Shown: positions 24,404 through 31,890, counted from the stretch's first letter. The stretch is DNA of 34,925 nucleotides from Acidimicrobiia bacterium (GCA_011523395.1 WTGW01000023.1:1-34925); one strand, 5' to 3'. Notes: generated by a model from the sequence alone, not told the origin. Numbers and translations are program-made.

Positions 24404-24438
24404 TAGGGGAGGGTCGAGAGACCGACGACCCTCCCCTA
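24404..24438. repeat. Perfect 13-bp stem-loop after the metal-binding lipoprotein gene
   Basis: TAGGGGAGGGTCG and its exact complement CGACCCTCCCCTA flank a 9-nt loop. On the minus strand it begins about 30 nt after the binding-protein stop and lies about 190 nt before the first permease. No T-run follows, so it is more like an mRNA-stabilising or attenuating element than a full terminator. The rest of the 24213-24467 spacer shows no gene. Confidence 0.82.
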
Positions 24439-24467
24439 ACCGGCTTGCCCCCCGGGGGTGATCCCAC

Positions 24468-25664
24468 CTAGGCAGCAGGCATCCAAACCGATAGATCTCC
24501 TGGATGGTCGTAGATGGCCGGCCAGCCGGCATTCAGGTAGCACTGGTAAGCCCACTGGAGCATCAGCAGCCCGTGACCGAAGGCACCCGCCGAGTCCTCC
24601 TCACACACCCGGCCTTCGCGGTGGGCGGTGGTGTTGAGCCACACTTCCTGGGTGACGGTGTCGTAGCGGGCGCTTCCGGGCCAGGTGATCATGACCCAAA
24701 CCTCGGGATCCGTCTCCACGATGAACTCCCAGGAGAACTCGCTGTCCGGGGATCCGTATTCGGATTCGCCCTGGTCCGGGAAGGCACACGTCCCGGCCCC
24801 CTCGGAGTGGAGGAACTCGCAGAACGAGGACGAGTCCCAGATCATCCAGTTGGTATCCCCGAATCCGACGGCCACCCGGGTGTCCACGGCTCCGGCGGGA
24901 AGATCGGCCGCCAGGGCTGCGACGTTGGCCTCGAACCTGGCGATGGCCGCGGTCGCCTCTTCTTCCCTGCCCGTCAGGATGCCCACATCGATCCATCCCT
25001 CCTTGAGAGTCTCGACGCCGCCGATATCGACCAGATACACCGGGGCGACGACTTCTAGCGCGTCCCGGACCTCTTCCTCACCGACCCGTCCGATGATCAG
25101 GTCGGGCTCGAACTGGGCGACTTCCTCCACGGACATACGATCACCGAGCACCGGAATGTCAGCAGCTCCGTCGCCGTAGTAGGCGGCGGCACTACCCCAA
25201 CCATCGCCTCGATGCTGGGCGATAGGCACTATTCCCAGGTCGGAGGTGAGGTCGGTGCAGTTGTCCTGCACGCACAGGACCCGCTCGGCAGGACTGTCGA
25301 GCGTGATCTCGCGCCCGCTTCCGTCCGTGACCGTCAGGGTCATGGGCTCGTCCTCGTGCTCGTGGTCGTCCTCGTCGTCCTCGTGCTCGTGGTCGTCTTC
25401 CTCGTGCTCGTCCTCGTGCTCGTCGTCCTCTTCGTGCTCGTCCTCGTGCTCGTCGTCCTCTTCGTGCTCGTCCTCGTCCTCGTGCTCCTCGGTTGCAGGG
25501 GGCGCGGAGGTGGTGGTTGTGGCCGCGGTGGTGGTTGTGGCCGCCGTGGTGTCGCCCGCGTCCTCGCCACCGCATGCGGTCGCTACCAGAAACAGTGCCG
25601 CAACCACGACGCAGACCCGGATGCTCCGTGGGGACAAGAACTCGAAGATCCTCAGATTGACCAT
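24468..25664 (-). CDS. Metal/metallophore-binding lipoprotein with His/Asp/Glu-rich repeat
   Basis: A 398-residue FepB/BtuF-type periplasmic-binding lipoprotein. The signal peptide ends in the lipobox LVATAC (Cys31). A Thr/Ala linker follows, then about 45 residues of almost only His, Glu and Asp, partly in an exact 10-residue repeat. The binding domain begins at LTVTDGSGREITLDSPAERV and continues with the family's FEPDLIIGRVGEEEV segment. Unusual for the family are several cysteines and a Trp-rich C-terminus. The acidic His tail could bind divalent metal near the membrane. I chose ATG 25664; the TTG at 25685 is possible. A Fur/Zur-like box covers the promoter. The transported species could be a ferric siderophore, another metallophore, or zinc/nickel/cobalt. 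Confidence 0.9.
   Translation of the reverse strand: MVNLRIFEFLSPRSIRVCVVVAALFLVATACGGEDAGDTTAATTTTAATTTTSAPPATEEHEDEDEHEEDDEHEDEHEEDDEHEDEHEEDDHEHEDDEDDHEHEDEPMTLTVTDGSGREITLDSPAERVLCVQDNCTDLTSDLGIVPIAQHRGDGWGSAAAYYGDGAADIPVLGDRMSVEEVAQFEPDLIIGRVGEEEVRDALEVVAPVYLVDIGGVETLKEGWIDVGILTGREEEATAAIARFEANVAALAADLPAGAVDTRVAVGFGDTNWMIWDSSSFCEFLHSEGAGTCAFPDQGESEYGSPDSEFSWEFIVETDPEVWVMITWPGSARYDTVTQEVWLNTTAHREGRVCEEDSAGAFGHGLLMLQWAYQCYLNAGWPAIYDHPGDLSVWMPAA
25354..25492. repeat. Tandem repeat coding for the His/Asp/Glu tail (30-bp unit)
   Basis: Positions 25411-25440 and 25441-25470 are identical 30-bp units, each coding for a 10-residue HEEDDEHEDE-type block. Degenerate copies flank them on both sides. 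The array is in frame and in multiples of three, so copy-number change would lengthen or shorten the metal-binding tail without breaking the protein. The plus-strand ORFs here (runs of Leu/Val or Ser/Cys) are shadows. Confidence 0.92.
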
Positions 25665-25699
25665 GGTGAAGTAGTGCCCTTTCAATAGTCGCTCCCATA

Positions 25700-25727
25700 A
25701 TGATAATGATTCTCATTCTTATGTCAA
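25700..25727 (-). promoter_or_regulatory. Promoter overlapped by a Fur/Zur-type operator
   Basis: On the minus strand a perfect TTGACA (25727-25722) is followed, 16 bp on, by TATCAT (25705-25700), a good -35/-10 pair ahead of the metal-binding lipoprotein. The sequence TGATAATGATTCTCATTCTTA (25701-25721) matches the 21-bp Fur-family consensus TGATAATGATTATCATTATCA at 18 positions by my count. It covers the spacer and -10. Binding of a metal-loaded Fur or Zur would block RNA polymerase. Which metal is sensed cannot be decided from the box alone. Confidence 0.82.
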
Positions 25728-25912
25728 TGCCCCGGAGTGGTGCCCGCGCGCCGTTTCGACGTTGGTATGGCCGCGACTCCTGCATTTCGACAACGGTGGT
25801 GAACGCGCCCGCTCTATGAGGTAGAAGACATTTGGTTTGGCCGAGTACGCACAAGTCACTCGCGATCGCTATGTGTGAGCACTCACCAGCTATATATTTT
25901 CGCACTTACACC

Positions 25913-25921
25913 TGCTATAAT
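25913..25921 (+). promoter_or_regulatory. Extended -10 promoter for the DUF4143 gene
   Basis: TGCTATAAT is a perfect extended -10 element about 37 bp before the GTG start. It sits in an AT-rich patch (TATATATTTT just upstream) with no good -35, as usual for extended -10 promoters. CGCACT occurs on both sides of it (25901-25906 and 25924-25929), a possible operator pair. Confidence 0.6.
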
Positions 25922-25958
25922 CTCGCACTCAGACGGCTTCGAGACAAGGAGGTGGCTG

Positions 25959-27236
25959 GTGCGCGGAGCTTTGACACCGCCCGGCTACCTACCTCGCATG
26001 GTGGACACCGAGGTGGATTTCGCGCTGCGGGCCGCGCCGGCGGTTGTCATTGAAGGAGCGCGGGCAACCGGCAAGACATGGACGGGGCGCCGGTTCGCCG
26101 CCAGTGCGGTGACCATCGACGACACCGACGACGTCCGGCTGGCGGTCGCGCTTGATCCCGGCGCCCTACTCGATGGCGACACTCCCCGGCTCTTGGACGA
26201 ATGGCAGCTGGCCCCGCGCATCTGGAATCCGATGAGGCATGCCTGCGACCGCCGAGCCCGGCCGGGCCAGTTCATCCTCACCGGCTCCGCCGATCCCCCC
26301 GACGACGTGACCAGGCATTCCGGCGCCGGACGGGTGCTGCGAGTGCGGATGAGACCGATGTCGCTGTTCGAGTCGGGTGAGTCGAGCGGATCGGCGTCGC
26401 TGGGTCGGCTTCTTGACGGCGAGCGGGCCGCGGGCGGGCGCTCCGATCTGAGCATCGCCGATCTGGTGGACCTCGTGTGCCGCGGCGGATGGCCCTGGCT
26501 CCTCGGCGAGTCGCCCGATGTGGCACAGACCCGGCTGCGCGGCTACCTCGGCGAGGTGGCCAGAACCGATGTGGCCCGGTCGGGCGGCCCGGCTCATGAT
26601 CCCGTCGGCGTGCGCCGGCTGCTCGTCTCGCTCGGCCGCAACGAGTCAACGGATGCCTCCTACAAGACGCTGGCCGGCGACATGAGCGGCAGCCGGGAGA
26701 CCCCTACGCATCCCCGCACCGTCAAGCGGTACGTCGACGCCCTATCGCGGTTGTTCGTCGTGGAGGGGCTACCGGCCTGGGCGCCTCACCTGCGGTCGAG
26801 GGCGCAGCTGAGGCGTTCGGAGAAGCGGTACTTCGTTGATCCGTCCCTGGCGGTGGCGGCGCTCCGGACAGGACCCCGACGGCTACGCGCCGACCTCGGC
26901 TTCTTCGGTCTGCTCTTCGAGTCCCTGGTGATGCGAGACCTGCGGGTGTACGCCCAGACCAACAACTGCCGGGTGTCCTACTTCCGCGACAACACGTCAC
27001 TGGAGGTAGACGCGGTGATCGAGCGAGGTGACGGCGAGTGGATGGCCGCCGAGATCAAGCTCGGTGGTGAGAGGCTGATCGAGCAGGGCGTGAACTCCCT
27101 GCTACGGCTGCGCAGAAGGGTCGACACCGACCGGGTGGGCGAGCCCTCGGCAATGGCGGTCATCACGGCCACCGGCTACAGCTTCGAGCACCGCGATGGT
27201 GTCCAGGTAGTACCCATAGCGACCCTTGGCCCCTGA
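25959..27236 (+). CDS. AAA-family ATPase with DUF4143 domain
   Basis: A 425-residue protein of the widespread AAA/DUF4143 group. The P-loop is IEGARATGKT (about 31-40), the Walker B-like segment is RLLDEWQLAP, and ILTGSADP is the sensor region. The C-terminal DUF4143 part (YFVDPSLAVAALRTG, FGLLFESLVMRDLR, then EVDAVIERGDG and AAEIKLGG) resembles a PD-(D/E)XK nuclease fold. The family is common and its role is unsettled; links to toxin-antitoxin or defence islands have been suggested. I chose GTG 25959 because AAGGAGG lies 6 nt before it; the ORF-track start at 25875 includes the promoter. It stands alone, divergent from the metal operon and convergent with the next gene. Confidence 0.87.
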   Translation: MRGALTPPGYLPRMVDTEVDFALRAAPAVVIEGARATGKTWTGRRFAASAVTIDDTDDVRLAVALDPGALLDGDTPRLLDEWQLAPRIWNPMRHACDRRARPGQFILTGSADPPDDVTRHSGAGRVLRVRMRPMSLFESGESSGSASLGRLLDGERAAGGRSDLSIADLVDLVCRGGWPWLLGESPDVAQTRLRGYLGEVARTDVARSGGPAHDPVGVRRLLVSLGRNESTDASYKTLAGDMSGSRETPTHPRTVKRYVDALSRLFVVEGLPAWAPHLRSRAQLRRSEKRYFVDPSLAVAALRTGPRRLRADLGFFGLLFESLVMRDLRVYAQTNNCRVSYFRDNTSLEVDAVIERGDGEWMAAEIKLGGERLIEQGVNSLLRLRRRVDTDRVGEPSAMAVITATGYSFEHRDGVQVVPIATLGP

Positions 27237-27240
27237 CCGA

Positions 27241-28095
27241 TTACGCGAGCCGTATGGCCTCGAGTAGCCAGGCGATGCTCTCGGCGACCATGCGGTCTTC
27301 GTCGCTTCCAGGCGGAAGCGTGGCCAGTTCCACGCACAACAGTCCCTCGAACCCGACCGACCGGAGCTCCGCCAACACGCCTTGAAGGTCCAGATCGCCC
27401 GCCCCGAGTGACGTGCACGGCCACCATCCTCCCGGGTCGCCGAACCCGGCTTCCGAGAGATCCAAGTCCTTCATGTGCACCATGTCGGTCAGGGGCGCCA
27501 GCAGGCGGGCGGCTTCCACCAGATCGCTGCCTACCCGGACCACGTTGGCCGTGTCGAGCACCACGCCGAGGTTGGGGGCTTCGACCCGGCGCACGAGGTC
27601 GGCCAGGGCTTCGACCGGGAGGGCGGTGTGGGTCTCGATCGACAACCGGACTCCGGCATCCCCGGCGTGCCGGCACGCCGCCTCCACCCTGGGCACGAGT
27701 CTGTCGACGGAGACATGGGGCGGCTCCTCTCCCCAGTGGGTGAAGGTGCCGACCACGAGCCGTACCAAAGGCACGCCCATCTCCGCGGCGTAGTCGATGA
27801 CGCGGAGCAGGTCCTCGAGCCTCTCGGCGGACTTACCCATCTCCAGACCTCCGGGATGGCCCCAGGCCAGCACGGCCTCGAGGCCGGCCTCGTCCAGGGT
27901 CAGGGCCAGACGATCCCGGAAGGTCGGATCGTCAAGATCCAGGTAGCAGGTCTCCAGGCTGACCCCGTCCACACGGAGTTCGGCAGCCCGGTCGACGAAG
28001 TCCCAGGTCGTCCAGCGGGTTCCGGGATCCTCCTCACCCTCCCTTATCTCGCCGAAGAAGCGATGGTACGAGTAGGTGTCGATCCCGACCCTCAT
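27241..28095 (-). CDS. Sugar phosphate isomerase/epimerase (xylose-isomerase-like TIM barrel)
   Basis: A 284-residue AP-endonuclease-2/xylose-isomerase-like TIM barrel. The metal ligands expected for the family are visible: Glu in SLETCY or RLSIETHT, Asp in VVLDTANV, His in VHMKDLD and Glu in CVELATL. The N-terminus RVGIDTYSYHRFFGE is typical of IolE/IolI-like proteins. Members isomerise, epimerise or dehydrate sugars, inosose or keto-sugars in the cytoplasm. It lies 21 bp after the Gfo/Idh/MocA gene on the same strand, so the two probably form a dehydrogenase-plus-isomerase pair. The substrate is not known. Confidence 0.9.
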   Translation of the reverse strand: MRVGIDTYSYHRFFGEIREGEEDPGTRWTTWDFVDRAAELRVDGVSLETCYLDLDDPTFRDRLALTLDEAGLEAVLAWGHPGGLEMGKSAERLEDLLRVIDYAAEMGVPLVRLVVGTFTHWGEEPPHVSVDRLVPRVEAACRHAGDAGVRLSIETHTALPVEALADLVRRVEAPNLGVVLDTANVVRVGSDLVEAARLLAPLTDMVHMKDLDLSEAGFGDPGGWWPCTSLGAGDLDLQGVLAELRSVGFEGLLCVELATLPPGSDEDRMVAESIAWLLEAIRLA

Positions 28096-28116
28096 GGCAG
28101 GGTCTGTGGAAGACCG

Positions 28117-29214
28117 CTACTCGACGCCGGAGACCCTGGCCAATCCTCCCGTCCTAAGGCTCTCGTAGGCGGCCGCCACCACCTCGACGGACCTGGCGCC
28201 TACCTCTGCCGGTGACCGGTTGGGCACGTCCTTGCCCTGGGTGAGGTCGATCAGCGTGCTGGGCGGGCCGTCGCACTGGTACAGCCCGGCGTGATCGGGC
28301 AGCTCGGGCTTGGCATCGACCCCGTCCTCGCGGAAGTGCCAGAGGAAGTCCCGCTCCAGATCCACGATCAGCTGTCCTTCGGAGCCGTAGAAGCGCACCT
28401 GCAGCTGGTGGCGGGGCCACGGCTCGTCGGCGATGTCGCCGATACCTGCCTGGCTGGGACAGCTGGCGCCGCTCAGCACCCCGGTTGCGCCCGACTGGTA
28501 GCGGATGCTGATGGCGTCGTGCAGGTCGACCCGGGCGCCGACGTTGTTCATCAGGGCGAACACGTCCTTGGCCCGCTCGCCGCTCAGCCACAGGGCCAGT
28601 CCCATGGCGTGGCTCAGCTGCGCGGGGGCATAGCCACCTCCGGACATGGCCGGGTCGGTCCAGGTGTCCCAATCGGGCATGAAGTCGGAGGCCGAGCCCT
28701 CGTAGGCGCCGGTGGCCTTCAGCAGTTCCCTGGTTCCGGAGGCCATCGCCACGAGGATGTGCTCGATATCCCCTACCCCGCCGTCCTCGGTCATCATCCG
28801 CTTGGCCTCGATGACGGTGGGCCGGTAGTGCCAGCCAAAGGAGATCACCAGATGCCGTCCCAGCGCCTTGGCCGTGGCGTCGAGATCCCAGGCGTCGGCT
28901 GGATCGATGGTCACCGGCTTCTCGCAAAGGACGTTGGCGCCTGCCTCCATGGCGGCCTTGGCGTGCTCATGGTGGAAAACCGACGGGCTCCCGACCACGA
29001 CCGCGTCCAGATCGTGCTCGAGCGCCTCCCGGTAGTCCTCGGTGATGTGCTCGAAGCCGAAGCGGTCCTTCAGCATCTCGAGGGCATCCCAGCCCTTGCG
29101 AACGGCCACCACCAGTTCCACGTCGTCCCGCGCCTTCAGTACGGGGATGTGGTTGCTCGCCGCCCAAGAACCGGCGCCGATCACACCTACCCGCACCCGA
29201 TCGTTCGCACCCAT
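28117..29214 (-). CDS. Gfo/Idh/MocA-family oxidoreductase (copy 1)
   Basis: A 365-residue NAD(P)-dependent dehydrogenase. The Rossmann motif VIGAGSWAASNHIP is at about residues 11-24, the family hallmark CEKPVTI at about 96-102, and SHAMGLALW holds the likely catalytic His in the C-terminal domain. Relatives oxidise sugars, inositols or sugar lactones. GGAGGG precedes the ATG at 29214. The second copy at 30793-31890 has the same length and shares long blocks (for example PWPRHQLQVR), so they are recent paralogues with probably different substrates. It is co-transcribed with the TIM-barrel isomerase and divergent from the rhamnose mutarotase gene. Confidence 0.92.
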   Translation of the reverse strand: MGANDRVRVGVIGAGSWAASNHIPVLKARDDVELVVAVRKGWDALEMLKDRFGFEHITEDYREALEHDLDAVVVGSPSVFHHEHAKAAMEAGANVLCEKPVTIDPADAWDLDATAKALGRHLVISFGWHYRPTVIEAKRMMTEDGGVGDIEHILVAMASGTRELLKATGAYEGSASDFMPDWDTWTDPAMSGGGYAPAQLSHAMGLALWLSGERAKDVFALMNNVGARVDLHDAISIRYQSGATGVLSGASCPSQAGIGDIADEPWPRHQLQVRFYGSEGQLIVDLERDFLWHFREDGVDAKPELPDHAGLYQCDGPPSTLIDLTQGKDVPNRSPAEVGARSVEVVAAAYESLRTGGLARVSGVE

Positions 29215-29345
29215 GAACCCTCCATTCCGCTGTCGATACCGAGCCCTCCGAACAATAATCGCGGCTCGGGGCCGGTCACATTCCCGGAGTACCGGGTCAG
29301 GCAGGCCCCAAGGCAGACAGTGCGGGTGTCGGCCGGCGTCTCAGA

Positions 29346-29356
29346 GTTGCTAGATT
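29346..29356 (+). promoter_or_regulatory. Candidate promoter for the rhamnose mutarotase gene
   Basis: TTGCTAGATT contains an extended -10-like TGC-TAGATT about 35 bp before the mutarotase ATG, in the spacer shared with the divergent Gfo/Idh/MocA gene. No convincing -35 is seen. Confidence 0.35.
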
Positions 29357-29391
29357 CGAGCGGGCACCCAGACGGTTTGGAGGAGGCTTCC

Positions 29392-29706
29392 ATGGAACGA
29401 GCGTGCTTCACGTTCGAGATCTATCCGGACAAGGCCGACGAGTACAAGAAGCGCCACGATGAGATCTGGCCCGAACTTGTCGAGGAGATTCAGAAGGCCG
29501 GGCTCAAGAACTACAGCCTGTTCCGCCGCGGCACCCAGGTCATCGCCTACGTGGAGGCCCACCCGGATGTGGCCACCGCCTTCAGCAAGATCGGACCCAC
29601 CGAGGTGAACGCCCGCTGGTCGAAATGGTTCGAGGATGTGATCCTCAGCCTCGTCGACGAGGACGGCAACCTCTACTGGGCCGAAGAGGTCTGGCACCTC
29701 GACTGA
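29392..29706 (+). CDS. rhaM: L-rhamnose mutarotase
   Basis: A 104-residue protein of the RhaM/RhaU family, dimeric alpha/beta-barrel enzymes that interconvert alpha and beta L-rhamnose (and fucose in some cases). Typical segments are CFTFEIYPDKADEYKKRHDE with the catalytic His, IWPELVEEIQKAGLKNYSLF, and the end YWAEEVWHLD. The true start is ATG 29392, with GGAGGAGG 5-8 nt upstream; the ORF-track frame from 28291 is a long upstream run-through. It is the only gene of its direction here, between two dehydrogenase operons, which suggests the region handles a 6-deoxy-hexose. Confidence 0.93.
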   Translation: MERACFTFEIYPDKADEYKKRHDEIWPELVEEIQKAGLKNYSLFRRGTQVIAYVEAHPDVATAFSKIGPTEVNARWSKWFEDVILSLVDEDGNLYWAEEVWHLD

Positions 29707-29714
29707 CCACCTCC

Positions 29715-29730
29715 ACGGCCGCGAGGCCGT
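29715..29730. terminator. Small hairpin between convergent genes
   Basis: ACGGCC-GCGA-GGCCGT is a 6-bp GC stem with a tetraloop between the mutarotase stop and the convergent dehydrogenase stop. No T-run follows, so it is only a weak candidate for a shared bidirectional terminator. Confidence 0.3.
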
Positions 29731-29737
29731 CCAAGCC

Positions 29738-30793
29738 TCAAGACCTGCCCGGAGGCCGACGCGGGGCCAACCACGGCGCGGTAGGTTGTAGCCGCGCCGG
29801 GGGGTAGAAGCCGGGCCGGGCCGCCAGGACGGCGGGAACCGCATTGACGAGCAGGGCCGCGGTGGTCGAAACGGCCGGCATACCCGGCTCCATCGTAAGG
29901 TAAAGTTCGTTCTCCCCGTAGATCCGGATGCGGTCGCGGGTCTGCCAACCGACCTCGCCCGGAGCCACGTGCAGGGAGAGTTCGAAGCGGAGCCACTCCT
30001 GTCCCTCGACCCATGCCGTGGCTAGCTGGACGACCCCTGCGGTCTCGGGCGGTTCGATCGTGTAACCGGCCAGGACGTGGACACGATCGGCCAGCACCGG
30101 CTCGATCTCCTCCTCGAACCGCTCGATCTCCAACCCCATCCCGTCCGCCACGATACGAGCGCTCTCCGCGAAGCCGATATGCCCGCGGACCCTGCGGGAA
30201 CGGACGGCGCTCCGGAACTCGGCCTCGCTGTAGCCGACACCGAGCGAACGGTGTACGTCCCGGCCGAACACGGATGCGTCGAGCGTGCGCTGGACGACGA
30301 TCCGCGAGACGTCCCAGGCGGCTGCCGCGAGCACAAGCGGGAGGGCGTCGAAGGCGAAGCCCGGATTGATGCCGGTGGCCGCGATCACCACCCCGGCCTC
30401 CTCGGCGGCGCGTTGCAGCGAGGCGCCGGCTCCCGGCTGTTCCACATCCGGCCAGGAGAGTTCCTCGCTGGTACTTACGACGTGAACACCCTTCCGGGCA
30501 CACAGCCGGATCAGGGGAAGTACGGAGCCGAGTTCGGACCTGGTCGCTATGAGCGCGACTTCGGGGCGTGCCTCATCGAGCATGGCTTCCGGGTCCGTCC
30601 AGATCCGTACGCCGGTCCAGGCGCCGGCGGTCGACCGGGCGGCAGCCGATGAGGGGCTACGGACGGCAGCGGTGACGGCCATCCAGGAGCGTTGGCGGCA
30701 CAGGTTCAACGCCGCGGTCGCGACGCTGCCCACACCGAAGAAAGCGATCCTCACCCGCTCCGACGTGTCGAGGTTCGCCTCCGGTAACTCCAT
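29738..30793 (-). CDS. DapB/Ord-like NAD(P)-dependent dehydrogenase
   Basis: A 351-residue protein with an N-terminal Rossmann fold (IAFFGVGSVATAALNL, about residues 16-31) and the segment GINPGFAFDALPLVL. That segment is characteristic of the dihydrodipicolinate-reductase-like group that includes 2,4-diaminopentanoate dehydrogenase. The C-terminal part is a mixed alpha/beta domain with a Pro/Arg-rich tail. I chose ATG 30793, which overlaps the stop of the Gfo/Idh/MocA gene as TGATG. The five-codon extension in the ORF track is not needed. It is the third gene of the VOC, Gfo/Idh/MocA, DapB-like operon. The substrate is unknown; an amino or keto acid derived from sugar breakdown is plausible. 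Confidence 0.85.
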   Translation of the reverse strand: MELPEANLDTSERVRIAFFGVGSVATAALNLCRQRSWMAVTAAVRSPSSAAARSTAGAWTGVRIWTDPEAMLDEARPEVALIATRSELGSVLPLIRLCARKGVHVVSTSEELSWPDVEQPGAGASLQRAAEEAGVVIAATGINPGFAFDALPLVLAAAAWDVSRIVVQRTLDASVFGRDVHRSLGVGYSEAEFRSAVRSRRVRGHIGFAESARIVADGMGLEIERFEEEIEPVLADRVHVLAGYTIEPPETAGVVQLATAWVEGQEWLRFELSLHVAPGEVGWQTRDRIRIYGENELYLTMEPGMPAVSTTAALLVNAVPAVLAARPGFYPPARLQPTAPWLAPRRPPGRS

Positions 30794-31890
30794 CAGGCCT
30801 CCTGCCAAGACACCTGAGCGACGGCTCCGGTGCTCGCGCTCTCGTATGCGGCGCTCAACAGCTCGACGGTCCTGGCTCCCACATCAGCGGGAGATCGGTT
30901 CTCCGCCGCCTTGCCGAGGGCCAGATCGATCAGCACATCGGGTGGGTCCTCGCACCCGTAGAGACCGGCGCCCGGTGGCAGCTCGACCTTGACATCCCTG
31001 CCGTCGTCGCGGAAGAGCCACAGGAAGTCCCGTTCCAGATCGGCCACGAGATGGCCCTCCGTGCCATACACCCGGACCTGCAGCTGGTGCCTGGGCCATG
31101 GGGCGTCCTCGTGGTCGACCGCGCTCCCGCCGGGTGGTGACGACGCGCCGGATATCGAACCCGTGGCTCCGGAGCGGAACCGGACGCTGATCGCGTCATG
31201 AAGGTCGACGGCGGCGCCCTCGTTGTTCATGAAGGCGAAGACCTGGGAAGCACGCTGGCCCGTGACCCACAACGCCAGCCCGAGGGCGTGGCTCAGGGCC
31301 GCCGGGGCGTACCCGCCGCCGGACAGCCTGGGGTCGGTCCAGGTCTCCTGGGCAGGTCGGAAGAATGAATCCTGGCCCCGGTAGCTCCCCGTGCCGTGGA
31401 GGAGCCCGCGCAGGCCGGAGGCCATTGCCACCAGGACGTGCTGGACTTCTCCGACACCGGGATCCTCCATCAGGCGCTTGGCCTCTACGGCGGTCGGACG
31501 GTAGTTCCAGCCGAGCGCGAGGACCAGGTGACGGCCGAGTTCCGAGGCGATGTCATGGAGTTCCCAGGCGTGGTCCGGTTCGGTGGTGAAGGGCTTCTCG
31601 CACAGCACGTGGGCGCCCGCCTCCAGCGCCGCTCTCACATGCTCGTAGTGGAGCCCCGCCGGGCTGGCCACGACCAGTGCGTCCAAGTCGAGCGCCAACG
31701 CGTCCCGGTAGTCGTGGCTGACATGTTGGAACCCGAACTTGTCAGCCAGCATGGCCAGCGCCTCACGGTTGGTACGGACGGCGCTCACCAGCTCGACATC
31801 GTCCCGTCCGGCCAGGATCGGGATGTGGTTGGCGATCGCCCAGGAGCCGGCGCCGATCACACCCACCCGGACCCGGCGACCCGATCCCAT
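30793..31890 (-). CDS. Gfo/Idh/MocA-family oxidoreductase (copy 2)
   Basis: A 365-residue dehydrogenase, paralogue of copy 1. It has VIGAGSWAIANHIP at about 11-24, CEKPFTT at about 96-102 and LSHALGLALW in the substrate domain. The shared length and block-by-block agreement along the whole protein show duplication of a complete gene. Differences cluster in the middle (GTGSYRGQDSFF against GAYEGSASDF), where the substrate pocket lies in relatives. It begins 5 bp after the VOC gene stop and overlaps the DapB-like gene, so it is in a three-gene operon of its own. Confidence 0.92.
   Translation of the reverse strand: MGSGRRVRVGVIGAGSWAIANHIPILAGRDDVELVSAVRTNREALAMLADKFGFQHVSHDYRDALALDLDALVVASPAGLHYEHVRAALEAGAHVLCEKPFTTEPDHAWELHDIASELGRHLVLALGWNYRPTAVEAKRLMEDPGVGEVQHVLVAMASGLRGLLHGTGSYRGQDSFFRPAQETWTDPRLSGGGYAPAALSHALGLALWVTGQRASQVFAFMNNEGAAVDLHDAISVRFRSGATGSISGASSPPGGSAVDHEDAPWPRHQLQVRVYGTEGHLVADLERDFLWLFRDDGRDVKVELPPGAGLYGCEDPPDVLIDLALGKAAENRSPADVGARTVELLSAAYESASTGAVAQVSWQEA

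Noticed and set aside
25212-25688. Plus-strand ORFs rich in Leu/Val or Ser/Cys repeats
   Set aside because: They are antisense shadows of the His/Asp/Glu repeat in the lipoprotein gene.
28291-29391. Long N-terminal extension of the rhamnose mutarotase ORF
   Set aside because: It is antisense to the Gfo/Idh/MocA gene. The mutarotase starts at ATG 29392 with a good ribosome site and a family-typical length.
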